Assembly: GCA_021733665.1 (NCBI GenBank) | Contig: JAHREI010000008.1 | Span: 62,001 to 126,000, forward strand | From: Bacillus subtilis | Lineage (GTDB): Bacteria; Pseudomonadota; Alphaproteobacteria; Rhizobiales; Rhizobiaceae | Direction: 5' to 3' | Length of the DNA: 64,000 nucleotides | In this document: positions 32,734 to 41,317 of the stretch, piece after piece | Numbering within the stretch: position 1 is the first letter of the stretch | How the letters are laid out: each line of letters starts with the position of its first letter | The notes under the pieces: model-generated | Database searches by the model: none | The model's input: the letters and a program-made list of their open reading frames with translations, nothing else | Told to the model about the DNA's origin: nothing | Made by a program: the position numbers and the translations under genes

Positions 32734-35490
32734 ATGACACCGACACGCAGGGACTTTCTCAAGTTTACAGCGTCCGGAATAGCGGTCACTATTCTTCCGA
32801 TCCGCGCAGCCCGCGCGGCATTGTTTGAAAACAAAATTCTCGACTTGCCGCTCCCGCAAGGCACAACCAAGCTGAAGCGCCGTGTTGACGGCGTGGCCAA
32901 AGTCACAGGTTCCAAAGTTTTCGCCCGTGATATCCGTGCCAAAGATATGGCAGGTTGGCCGAAAGATCAGGCACATGCTTTTGTGGTCTGGTCGACCCGC
33001 GCCGATGCGCCGTTTCTTGATCTGGATTTGTCCTTGCTGGGCGAGGATTTGCAGCCGGATTATCTGGTAACGGCAGAAGACACGGTTAAGGCCGGTCTCG
33101 ATTTCTACGACCCGTATACCTATGGCCAGAAAATGCTGGCGCCAAAAGGCGAAGTACCGCTGTTTCTCGGCCATCCGCTGGCAATCCTGATCTATAATGA
33201 TTTTGCCCGCTTCTCCGTTGCTAAACGTATTTATAAAACCAAACGTGATGAGATTATCCGTTATGGTGAAACGACTGCACCTGTGGAGCAGGGCCCACTG
33301 GCCAATTTCCGCTTTGTGCGTGTTGAGGGTGAAGGCGGCGCGAAAGCTAAGAAAGACCTGTTTAATCCGGTTGATGACGGCTATGTTTTCGCAAGTTATG
33401 ACAAGAATGATGTCAACTGGCCGAAGGCTGATGCATCCGGTGATGCAATGGGACGCGGCATGGCCTATGCCGAAGCTATCCGCGCAGAGCTGAATACACC
33501 GCCGGAAGACTGGCATGTGATTGAGCGTGAATATTATTCGCCGTTCATTGATGCGGCAGCGCTTGAGCCGGACAATTGCAATTGCTGGTATGATGCAAAA
33601 TCCGGCAAGCTTGAAATTGTTATGGCCAGCCAGAGCCCGCATGAAGTGATGACCGGCACTGCTGCGATGCTCAAGAAAAGCACATTCGAAGTGCATGAGC
33701 TGAAAGGCCATCCGGCTTATACGGTTGGTTATGGTACCAAGGAACACAGCCCGTTCCCGTATTATGGGATTGTTGCGGCGCTCTTTGCTGAAGGTCGCCC
33801 TGTGCGTCTGGCACTGGATCGTGAAGAACATTTCCAGACAGCGATTAAGCGTCATCCGATCCGTATGAAATACCGTCTCGGTATCAACCGCAAAACACTG
33901 AAAATGCAGGCTCTTGCGGCTGATCTCGAGCTGGATGGCGGCGGCCGTCAGAACTATACCACGCCGGTGACGCAGGTTGCTGCCGGTGCGGCGCAGGGGA
34001 TTTATTATTTCCCTAAGAACGATATCGCGGCGATTGCCCATTCATCACGTGCGCCAATGTCCGGTTCTGTTCGTGGTTTTGGTTCGCTTGAAGCACAGAT
34101 CGGCACGGAAATGCTGGTTGAAGAGCTGGCTGCAGAACTCGGCGTTGACGTGATGGAACTGCGTCTGATCAATGCGTTGCAGGACGGCGAACGCAGTTCT
34201 GCCGGTGCATTCCCGCTGAGCCTGTGCCGTATGCGCGAGATGATCGAAGCTGATCGTGCGCATCCGGTCTGGGCAAACCGCACGAAACGTAAAGCCGAGT
34301 TCGAAGCAGAAAACCCTGCGCTCAAATACGGTGTTGGCTATGCGATTGCCAAAAAAGGCTTCGGTAACTCCAACGAAGCTGTTGCGGCTGCAGTTACATT
34401 GACACCGGAAGGTAAAATCCGTCTGCATCATATTGCTGTCGAAATCGGCACCGGTGCGGTCAGCACACAGGCGCTGATGTGTTCCCGTTGGTTGGGTAAA
34501 CCTGCTGATGAGATTGAAAGTGCCGCCCTTGACTGGTCGCCGCTGGAAATGTTCGCCACACTCAGCCCGTTTGTGATGGACAAAGCCCATCAGGATGAGA
34601 TGTCACAGGATCCGCGCTGGACACCGGCAATGGCTTCGGCATCGAGTGCAACGAACAGCGCTTTCTACTTTACCCACGGTACGCATGAAGCAGGACGTCT
34701 CATTTATGAGCGTGGTATCGTCCCTGCTGCTGCTGCCCTGTGGGATGTAAGTGTTGAGACAGCGGCCGGTGCATCGTGGAAAGACGAGAAATTCACGCTT
34801 TCCGATGGCCGTTCACTGAGCCTCGCAGAACTGGCTGCCAAAGCGCATGAGCTTAAGGGCATTACCGGCGCAATGGTTCATGCTTTTGACCGCTGGGGCT
34901 GGGGTGAAGCCGACTATGATATTCTCGGTGAAACCAGCCGCCGCCCAATCGATGGTCTGGCCATTCAGACTGGCTCTGATCAGTGGCAGCGTATTGAACG
35001 CAGCAATGTGACTTATATGGATCCGCAGGCAGATAATGCCAGCTGGTCACGTTTTGCACCCGCATCGGCACTGATTGAAGTGAGCGTTAATCGCGGTACC
35101 GGTGAGGTAAAAATCCTGTCCCATCACACGTCGATGGATTGCGGCCGTGTACTGGTGCCGGAATTTGTGTCCGGTCAGTTGCAGGGCGGTATCGGAATGT
35201 CTGTCGGTCATGCGCTTTATGAGGGCATGCCGCTTTATGAAGACGGTCCCGGCAGCGGTGACTGGAACTTCAACCGCTATCGTCTGCCGCGCGGTAAAGA
35301 TGTGGCCGTCTGGAACCAGACGGCAAATATTCTGCCGGTTACAGAACAGGAAGATCATCCGAAAGGCATTGCAGAGGTCGTGCAGATTCCGACCATTCCT
35401 GCGGTTGCCAATGCGGTTGCGCATGCCGTTGGTAAATATCTGCGCGAACTCCCGCTGACGGAAGAAAAGATTAAAGAGGCATTGTCATGA
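32734..35490 (+). CDS. molybdopterin-binding subunit of a xanthine-dehydrogenase-family oxidoreductase
   Basis: A 918-residue large subunit. It begins MTPTRRDFLKF followed by a hydrophobic stretch and ARA, a clear Tat signal, so the folded Moco enzyme is exported. KRRVDGVAKVTGSKVFARDI is the hammerhead domain entry, VRGFGSLEAQIGTEML contacts Moco, EIGTGAVSTQALM is the family QxG-like loop, and KGIAEVVQIPT near the C-terminus holds the catalytic Glu. The layout matches isoquinoline 1-oxidoreductase and membrane aldehyde dehydrogenases. The next genes give 2Fe-2S and cytochrome subunits, coupled by ATGA overlaps. The substrate is probably an aldehyde or N-heterocycle. Confidence 0.9.
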   Translation: MTPTRRDFLKFTASGIAVTILPIRAARAALFENKILDLPLPQGTTKLKRRVDGVAKVTGSKVFARDIRAKDMAGWPKDQAHAFVVWSTRADAPFLDLDLSLLGEDLQPDYLVTAEDTVKAGLDFYDPYTYGQKMLAPKGEVPLFLGHPLAILIYNDFARFSVAKRIYKTKRDEIIRYGETTAPVEQGPLANFRFVRVEGEGGAKAKKDLFNPVDDGYVFASYDKNDVNWPKADASGDAMGRGMAYAEAIRAELNTPPEDWHVIEREYYSPFIDAAALEPDNCNCWYDAKSGKLEIVMASQSPHEVMTGTAAMLKKSTFEVHELKGHPAYTVGYGTKEHSPFPYYGIVAALFAEGRPVRLALDREEHFQTAIKRHPIRMKYRLGINRKTLKMQALAADLELDGGGRQNYTTPVTQVAAGAAQGIYYFPKNDIAAIAHSSRAPMSGSVRGFGSLEAQIGTEMLVEELAAELGVDVMELRLINALQDGERSSAGAFPLSLCRMREMIEADRAHPVWANRTKRKAEFEAENPALKYGVGYAIAKKGFGNSNEAVAAAVTLTPEGKIRLHHIAVEIGTGAVSTQALMCSRWLGKPADEIESAALDWSPLEMFATLSPFVMDKAHQDEMSQDPRWTPAMASASSATNSAFYFTHGTHEAGRLIYERGIVPAAAALWDVSVETAAGASWKDEKFTLSDGRSLSLAELAAKAHELKGITGAMVHAFDRWGWGEADYDILGETSRRPIDGLAIQTGSDQWQRIERSNVTYMDPQADNASWSRFAPASALIEVSVNRGTGEVKILSHHTSMDCGRVLVPEFVSGQLQGGIGMSVGHALYEGMPLYEDGPGSGDWNFNRYRLPRGKDVAVWNQTANILPVTEQEDHPKGIAEVVQIPTIPAVANAVAHAVGKYLRELPLTEEKIKEALS

Positions 35491-36026
35491 GTATCCCGAC
35501 ACGCGAAATTACATTGAACATCAACGGCCAGCAGGTAGGGCCGATGACGGTTCCTGAAGAATTGTCGATGGTGGATTTCCTGCACGAATATGCAGACCTG
35601 ACCGGCAGTCGTTTTGGCTGCGGACAGGGACTTTGCCGCGCCTGTACCGTGATTGTCGATGAGGCGGATGGCACCAGCCGTGAAATGCGTACCTGTATTA
35701 CCGGTGCTCATTATTTCAATGGCCGCTCTATCCGTACCATTGAAGGCCACGCCACCAAAGGCGAAGACGGACAGCTGAAGCTCTCTGCTATTCAGGAGGC
35801 TTTCCTCGACCATTTCTCCTTCCAGTGCTCCTATTGCGCACCGGGCTTTGTGAATGCGGCGACTGTTTTGGTCGAGCGTTTGCAGAAAGAGCCGGTGGCA
35901 AAAGAAGATGTGAAGCAGGTGATTGAAGATTCACTCAATGACCATATCTGCCGCTGCACCGGTTATGTGCGCTATTACAGTGCGGTGCATGATGTTGTCA
36001 TGAATACGCCGGGGCTTGTTAAATGA
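35487..36026 (+). CDS. 2Fe-2S subunit of the molybdenum hydroxylase
   Basis: A 179-residue electron-transfer subunit. The N-terminal plant-ferredoxin-like cluster loop is GCGQGLCRACTV with the fourth Cys in MRTC. The C-terminal [2Fe-2S]-binding helical domain has CSYCAPGFVNAA and HICRCTGYVRYY. It starts within the stop of the large subunit (ATGA) and ends within the start of the cytochrome gene (ATGA). It carries no signal peptide and is probably exported with the Tat subunit as a complex. Confidence 0.94.
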   Translation: MSIPTREITLNINGQQVGPMTVPEELSMVDFLHEYADLTGSRFGCGQGLCRACTVIVDEADGTSREMRTCITGAHYFNGRSIRTIEGHATKGEDGQLKLSAIQEAFLDHFSFQCSYCAPGFVNAATVLVERLQKEPVAKEDVKQVIEDSLNDHICRCTGYVRYYSAVHDVVMNTPGLVK

Positions 36027-37285
36027 AACCAGCAGTAAAATGGATTCTCAGGCTTGGTGTTTTGGGTGCTGTTGTTGCAGCTTCCGTACCGTTCTGGCCT
36101 GTTAAATCGGCCTATGATGATAAAGTATCCGCGCAGCGTCTGGCTGCAACCGGCGAGGAAAAAACCAAACTGGTGGCACGCGGTAAATATCTCGCGGCTG
36201 TAGCCGATTGCGCGGCCTGTCACCAGTCGCCGGATGGTGCGCCTTATGCGGGTGGTCTGGCGATTGATACGCCGTTTGGTGTGCTCTATGGCACCAATAT
36301 TACACCGGATAAAGAAACAGGTATCGGCAATTATACCGCCGCTGAGTTTTATCATGCGGTGGCAGACGGTGTTCGCGCGGACGGCAAGTGGCTTTATCCG
36401 GCCATGCCTTATGTGTCGTATCATACAATCCGTCCGGAAGATTCCGATGCGATTTATGCCTATCTGATGGAGCAGCAGCCGGTTAAGCGCGCTAATCCGG
36501 AAGTGGGACTGCCTTTCCCGTTTAATCAGCGCTGGGCATTGTCTTACTGGAATTTGGTCAATCCGAAGCTGCAAATGCCTGCCAATGCCTCTGCACAGGT
36601 GGCAAATGGTGCTTATCTGACGGATGTTCTCGGCCATTGTCAGGAATGTCATACACCGCGTAATGCGATTGGCGGCTTGCAGATGGCATCTGCCTATGAA
36701 GGCGGCATTCTTGGTAAGATCACCGCACCAAGCCTGAAGCCTGAAGCGCTGGCGTCGCGTGGCTGGACAGCTGAGGATATGCGCAAATTCCTCAAAACCG
36801 GTATGTCCCCTCAGGGCACAATGACACTGGAAATGTATCCGGTGCTGCTGCATTCGTCCCAATATATGACGGATGAGGATATTGCAGCCATTCAGACATA
36901 TCTGACCGGTGACAAGCTGCCGGAAGCACCACAGCAGACGCCGGTGGCGATTGATGCCGCAGTGCGTCAGAGCGGTCGTGATGCCTATATGGCTGTCTGT
37001 GCCGGTTGTCACGGGGTGGATGGTGAAGGTAAGCCGCATATTGCACCGGCAATGACCACCAATACCAGTGCAATGCTGGCGGATCCGAGCAATCTGATCC
37101 ATGTCATTCTGGATGGTATTGCCGAGCAGCGTCTTGCCAATGGCGAAGTAATGCAGGCGATGCCGGGCTTTAAAGGTGCGCTGACCAATGAGCAGATGGC
37201 TGATCTGGTCAATTATATGCGTGCCGAATGGGGCGGCCAACCTGCCAATATCACAGTGAAAGATATTGAAAAAGCAGGCAGTTAA
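36023..37285 (+). CDS. triheme cytochrome c subunit
   Basis: A 420-residue cytochrome with an uncleaved-looking N-terminal hydrophobic anchor (WILRLGVLGAVVAASVPF). Three CxxCH haem motifs are seen: CAACH (about residue 64), CQECH (about residue 211) and CAGCH (about residue 330). This is the usual electron acceptor of membrane-bound molybdenum or quinoprotein dehydrogenases, passing electrons from the 2Fe-2S subunit to quinone or terminal oxidases. It ends the structural gene triad. Confidence 0.93.
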   Translation: MKPAVKWILRLGVLGAVVAASVPFWPVKSAYDDKVSAQRLAATGEEKTKLVARGKYLAAVADCAACHQSPDGAPYAGGLAIDTPFGVLYGTNITPDKETGIGNYTAAEFYHAVADGVRADGKWLYPAMPYVSYHTIRPEDSDAIYAYLMEQQPVKRANPEVGLPFPFNQRWALSYWNLVNPKLQMPANASAQVANGAYLTDVLGHCQECHTPRNAIGGLQMASAYEGGILGKITAPSLKPEALASRGWTAEDMRKFLKTGMSPQGTMTLEMYPVLLHSSQYMTDEDIAAIQTYLTGDKLPEAPQQTPVAIDAAVRQSGRDAYMAVCAGCHGVDGEGKPHIAPAMTTNTSAMLADPSNLIHVILDGIAEQRLANGEVMQAMPGFKGALTNEQMADLVNYMRAEWGGQPANITVKDIEKAGS

Positions 37286-37300
37286 TTCTGCATGCTACCG

Positions 37301-37328
37301 ATACCGGCGGATGAAAATCCGCCGGTAT
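37301..37328 (+). terminator. perfect hairpin after the cytochrome gene
   Basis: ATACCGGCGGAT/ATCCGCCGGTAT, 12 perfect pairs with a GAAA tetraloop, 15 bases after the stop. There is no strong T-run, so the maturation genes downstream may still be read through. Confidence 0.6.
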
Positions 37329-37362
37329 GGCTTTGAGATAATTTGAATAAGGCATATTTCCG

Positions 37363-38283
37363 ATGACCGATGATATCGCGCCTGAAAAAGTCGATGTGCA
37401 TCGCTTATTTCATACAGATCAGACGCTTGATGTCCTGCGCTTTGCCTATGATACCGTCCGGCAGGGGCAGGCTTGCGCATTGGTCACACTGGTTGAAATC
37501 AATGGCGGCTCGTCCCGTGCGCTAGGCTCGATGATGGCCGTAACAGCGACAGGCGGTTATTGCGGCATGGTTTCCGGCGGTTGTGTTGAGGGCGTTGTTG
37601 CGCACGAGGCTGTGCAGGCGCTGGCAGAAAACTGTGACAGAACAGTGAGGCTCGGCAAAGGATCGTCCTATTTTGACGTGGTCTTGCCTTGTGGCGGTGG
37701 TATTACACTGGCCGTTCATGTGTTGAAAAATGCTGATGCATTGGATTCTGCGCTTAAAGCCCATGCTCAACGCCGCACAATCGCGCTGACTTATCATTCC
37801 GAAAAGCAGATGCTGAATTGTTCAGAAACGCTGAAAACCGGCTGGCAGGATGGTGCTTTTGTTGTTGTGCTGCCACCTGCTTTACGCATCGTGCTGTTTG
37901 GACGGGGTTTGGAAAGTGAAGTTTTGCATCAGGCAGCTTCGGCTCTGAATATCGAGACTATGCGCGATGCATTGCCTGCGGATATTGATGAGGCAACGGC
38001 AGTGGTGTTTCTTCAGCATGATCTCGATAAAGAGCTGCCATTGTTGAAGCAGGCGCTGAACAGCACAGCTTTTTATATCGGCTGTCTCGGTAGCAGACGC
38101 ACACATGAAACGCGGCGTATGCAACTCTTGCATGACGGTTTCACTGAAGCACAGATTACGCGGCTTTCAGCGCCGGTTGGCCTGTTTGGCCCTGTGCGTG
38201 ATGCACGCTCTTTAGCTATATCGGTTCTGGCAGAGATCATGGCGCGTAAAACGGAGCAGGCTAAGGACACGCAGCATGGTTGA
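37363..38283 (+). CDS. XdhC/CoxI-family Moco maturation factor
   Basis: A 306-residue protein. The N-terminal XdhC/CoxI domain is seen in ACALVTLVEINGGSSRALGSMMAV and CGMVSGGCVEGVV, and the C-terminal Rossmann domain includes FYIGCLGSRRTHETRR and RLSAPVGLFGPVRDARSLAISVLAEI. XdhC-type proteins bind Moco, oversee its sulfuration and insert it into their partner hydroxylase. Its place directly after the three hydroxylase genes fits that role. Confidence 0.9.
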   Translation: MTDDIAPEKVDVHRLFHTDQTLDVLRFAYDTVRQGQACALVTLVEINGGSSRALGSMMAVTATGGYCGMVSGGCVEGVVAHEAVQALAENCDRTVRLGKGSSYFDVVLPCGGGITLAVHVLKNADALDSALKAHAQRRTIALTYHSEKQMLNCSETLKTGWQDGAFVVVLPPALRIVLFGRGLESEVLHQAASALNIETMRDALPADIDEATAVVFLQHDLDKELPLLKQALNSTAFYIGCLGSRRTHETRRMQLLHDGFTEAQITRLSAPVGLFGPVRDARSLAISVLAEIMARKTEQAKDTQHG

Positions 38284-38866
38284 TGCATCTGCCATTGCTG
38301 TTCTGGTTCTGGGCGCGGGTGAAGGTTCACGCTATACGGATGGCGACAAGCTGAATGCCATGCTCGGCGGCAAGCCTGTGGCGCATCATATATTGCAGGT
38401 ACTGGACGAGTTTTCATGGGGCAAACGGATTGTGACGTGTCGCAGCCTTGCGCCCTGGACGCAAGCCTATGCGGAGGCAGGTTTTACACTGGCGCTGACA
38501 GAAGATGTTGAGACAGGCATGCTCGGCTCCCTGCATCGGGGCTTGCGCGAAATCAGCCAGGAACGGGTTTTGATCTGTCTTGCGGATATGCCATTGGTGC
38601 CGCGCTCCCATATCGAGCGTTTATTGCAATTAGCTGCGCATAGCACAGTACCGGTCATCGCATCTGCTTCCGGTGATTATCGCGGTCCGCCTGCTTTATG
38701 TCGTACTGGATATCTGAGGGCTTTACCGTTTGCCGGTGAGGGTGGAGCGCGTAGCCTGCTGCCACAGGCGGATTTCGTGGAGCAGTCTGCTCCTGTCTTC
38801 GCAGATATTGATACTGTAAATGATTTTGAGACTATCCGACAGCTTTTTAACGCTTTCTCTGATTGA
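38276..38866 (+). CDS. MocA/MobA-like molybdenum cofactor nucleotidyltransferase
   Basis: A 196-residue nucleotidyltransferase overlapping xdhC by 8 bases. The N-terminal nucleotide loop reads LVLGAGEGSRYTDGDKL, a variant of LAAGxSxRxGxxK. Metal-binding CLADMPLVP and the C-terminal DIDTVNDF are typical of MocA/MobA. The likely reaction is CMP (MocA) or GMP transfer to molybdopterin; xanthine-dehydrogenase-family enzymes in bacteria usually take the cytosine form, so MocA is favoured. It ends the operon. Confidence 0.88.
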   Translation: MVDASAIAVLVLGAGEGSRYTDGDKLNAMLGGKPVAHHILQVLDEFSWGKRIVTCRSLAPWTQAYAEAGFTLALTEDVETGMLGSLHRGLREISQERVLICLADMPLVPRSHIERLLQLAAHSTVPVIASASGDYRGPPALCRTGYLRALPFAGEGGARSLLPQADFVEQSAPVFADIDTVNDFETIRQLFNAFSD

Positions 38867-39113
38867 TTTTGGTGTGCTCAGCTCTGCGTCGCTGCTTTTC
38901 TCTTTATAAAGTCGCTTAATTGTCCTGTTTTTGGAACAGAGCTTATTAAAATCCGATCTACCCGATAGCGGGAACCTGTCTTATTCTCTGATCATAACAA
39001 CAGCACAACTTCCTCCAGTCTTTTGTGTTGTTCGTATCTAACTAAAAGATAATTCTGTTGCATGCAGAATATGTCTTGATGCTTTTAAGCATATCCAGAA
39101 TAGGAATTCTTCA
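38867..39113 (+). promoter_or_regulatory. upstream region of yceI-like gene
   Basis: 247 bases without a gene, AT-richer than its flanks, which must carry the promoter for the YceI/FMN oxidase pair. No clear operator seen. AGGA stands before the ATG at 39114. Confidence 0.4.
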
Positions 39114-39680
39114 ATGAAGAAAATTATATTGCCTCTGCTCGCTTCACTTCTTTCAGTAACTGCGGCTCAGGCAGCTGATTACAAGATTGATCCTGATCAT
39201 ACAAAAGCAATGTTCTATATTGATCATTTTAACACCTCTACAAATAGTGGCGGTTTCTACGGCATTAAAGGCGATATCAGCTATTCACCGGAAACGCAGA
39301 CCGGCTCGGTAAAAGTCTCTATTCCTGTTGATACTTTGAATACCGGTATCAAAGGTTTTGATGCGCATCTGAAAAGCGCTGATCTTCTTGATGCAGAAAA
39401 GCATCCGACAATCGATTTCACATCAACCAAATGGAACGTGGCTGATAACAAACTTGTTTCTGTTGACGGCAATCTGACAATCAAAGGACAGACCCATCCG
39501 GTACAGCTTAAAGCAACAAAATTCAGTTGCTATCAGACCCCGATGTTCAATGCCGAAGTGTGTGGCGGTGATTTTGAAGTCACGATCGACCGCACCCAAT
39601 GGAGCGTCGATTTCCTTGTCAAAGAAGGCATTGAGAAAATGGTCACTCTGAAAATTCAGGCAGAAGCTGTCAAACAGTAA
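39114..39680 (+). CDS. YceI-family periplasmic protein
   Basis: A 188-residue exported protein. The signal is KKIILPLLASLLSVTAAQA with cleavage before ADYKIDPDH. The rest is a lipocalin-like YceI barrel, with the typical SVDGNLTIKGQTHPV (about residues 114-128) and a paired Cys region (FSCYQ, EVCGG). YceI proteins bind polyprenoid or isoprenoid chains in the periplasm. Only 38 bases separate it from the FMN oxidase gene, so the two are probably one transcript. Confidence 0.93.
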   Translation: MKKIILPLLASLLSVTAAQAADYKIDPDHTKAMFYIDHFNTSTNSGGFYGIKGDISYSPETQTGSVKVSIPVDTLNTGIKGFDAHLKSADLLDAEKHPTIDFTSTKWNVADNKLVSVDGNLTIKGQTHPVQLKATKFSCYQTPMFNAEVCGGDFEVTIDRTQWSVDFLVKEGIEKMVTLKIQAEAVKQ

Positions 39681-39718
39681 GCTGACAGCTAATCGGCGCA
39701 AAGCCGGGAGTTTGTATT

Positions 39719-40927
39719 ATGACTAAATTTATGAGCAAAAAATCTGTAGTATCACTGAGTGCAATTGCGCTTGCTTTGTCGCTCGGTGTTACATATGCGG
39801 CAGATTATAAAGCCAGTACCGCAGAAGGCCCCGTTAAGATCACCAATCTGAACGAGCTGGAAGGTCAGGTTAAAGCCAAAATGGATAAAGGTGCTTTCGG
39901 CTATATCCGTGGCGGTGCTGAAAACGAGCAGAACCTGCGCTCCAACACCTCGGTGTTCGACAAGAAGTATATTATGCCACGCGTTATGCAGGGCATTGAA
40001 TTGTCAGACATTGATCTGAAGACCAATTATCTTGGCATTGATCTGAAAACCCCGATCATTCAGGCCCCTATGGCGGCACAGGGGTTGGCACATCAGGACG
40101 GTGAAATCGCAACCGCCAAAGGCATGGCAAAAGCAGGCTCGATCTTCTCGCTGAGCACCTATGGTAATAAAACCATTGAAGAAGTGGCCGCTGTTTCTGA
40201 CGGCAATCCCTTTTTCTTCCAGCTCTATATGAGCAAGAATGAAGCGTTTAACGAGTTTACGCTGAAGCGTGCCAAGAACAGCGGTGCCAAGGCGATTATT
40301 CTGACGGTTGACTCACCGGTCGGTGGTTATCGTGAAGATGACATCAAGAATAATTTCCAGTTCCCGCTGGGCTTTGCCAATCTGGAACTGTTTGCCAAGC
40401 AGAATGATGACGGCTCGAAAACTGGTAAAGGTGCCGGCATCAGCGAGATCTACGCGCAGGCTAAACAGGCTTTCACACCATCGGATATTAAATATGTGAA
40501 AGACATGACCGGTCTGCCGGTGATCGTGAAGGGTATCCAGTCGCCGGAAGATGCTGATGTGGTGATTAAAGCTGGTGCGGACAGTATCTGGGTTTCCAAC
40601 CACGGTGGCCGTCAGCTCGATAGTGGTCCTGCATCCTTTGATGTGTTGCCGTCAATTGCCAAGGTCGTCAACAAGCGTGTTCCGATTGTTTTTGACAGCG
40701 GTGTGCGTCGCGGTTCGCATGTCTTTAAAGCACTGGCCAGCGGTGCAGATGTGGTCGCAGTCGGCCGCCCGATCCTCTATGGTCTTAATCTTGGCGGTGC
40801 GGAAGGTGTGAACTCCGTTATCCAGCAGCTGAACAAAGAGCTGACCATCAATATGATGCTTGGTGGTGCGAAAAACATCGAAGCTGTGAAGAAAACAAAG
40901 CTTTATAGCGATAAAGATTTCGAATAA
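39719..40927 (+). CDS. exported FMN-dependent alpha-hydroxyacid oxidase (lactate oxidase-like)
   Basis: A 402-residue member of the FMN alpha-hydroxyacid dehydrogenase/oxidase family. The catalytic stretch WVSNHGGRQLDSGPASFDVLP holds the His and Arg, with PIVFDSGVRRGSHVFKALA and VGRP binding FMN phosphate. Unusually, it begins with a Sec-like signal (SVVSLSAIALALSLGVTYA, cleavage before ADYK), so it appears to act outside the cytoplasm. Lactate, glycolate or mandelate are candidate substrates; whether O2 or a quinone is the acceptor is unknown. Start 39719 is used. Confidence 0.9.
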   Translation: MTKFMSKKSVVSLSAIALALSLGVTYAADYKASTAEGPVKITNLNELEGQVKAKMDKGAFGYIRGGAENEQNLRSNTSVFDKKYIMPRVMQGIELSDIDLKTNYLGIDLKTPIIQAPMAAQGLAHQDGEIATAKGMAKAGSIFSLSTYGNKTIEEVAAVSDGNPFFFQLYMSKNEAFNEFTLKRAKNSGAKAIILTVDSPVGGYREDDIKNNFQFPLGFANLELFAKQNDDGSKTGKGAGISEIYAQAKQAFTPSDIKYVKDMTGLPVIVKGIQSPEDADVVIKAGADSIWVSNHGGRQLDSGPASFDVLPSIAKVVNKRVPIVFDSGVRRGSHVFKALASGADVVAVGRPILYGLNLGGAEGVNSVIQQLNKELTINMMLGGAKNIEAVKKTKLYSDKDFE

Positions 40928-40954
40928 TTTCTTCACTGAGACAATGAAAGAAAG

Positions 40955-40979
40955 CGATCGGTCACTCCGGTCGTTTTTT
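40955..40979 (+). terminator. terminator of the FMN oxidase gene
   Basis: CGATCGG/CCGGTCG stem with a 5-base loop, then six T, 28 bases after the stop. Confidence 0.8.
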
Positions 40980-41317
40980 ATATTTGATTGTAAAATTGTA
41001 TATTTAATCTATATGTCTAATGTTTTTTATAATAATTTAGAGTTTTACTAAAGATTAACCATAAAATTATAGCGTTTATTCACTTTCTGAATTCCGGAAA
41101 TGTGAACTGAAAGTATTTTCCGGAATTTTTGATGCGGTTTTATGGCAGGAACGGGAGCCTGCCTGTTGTGTATTGCGTTTGCCGGAAGGTGAAAAGGGCT
41201 GCTGAAACAGGGCAGTTTTTCTCCTTGTGATCCCACAAAATTATGAGAACCCCAACGCATTTTCTGCAGTGAAAATGTGATGTGAGCAACTTTGCCCGAA
41301 TTCTGCCGGAGAATGCC
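40980..41317 (+). promoter_or_regulatory. AT-rich upstream region of the autotransporter
   Basis: About 340 bases without a gene. It contains TTAACCAT at 41055-41062, a CtrA half-site, preceded by TTAC six bases upstream; an 11-base inverted repeat AATTCCGGAAA (41090-41100)/TTTCCGGAATT (41117-41127); and CATTTTC/GAAAATG at 41258-41277. These suggest controlled expression, but no regulator is proven. Confidence 0.5.

Noticed and set aside
32689-34041. Open frame of 450 codons on the minus strand
   Set aside because: It lies wholly opposite the molybdopterin subunit gene, is rich in His, Arg, Ile and Cys, and shows no domain; it is an antisense shadow.
35975-37240. Open frame of 421 codons on the minus strand
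   Set aside because: Antisense to the triheme cytochrome gene, with no recognisable motif and skewed composition.
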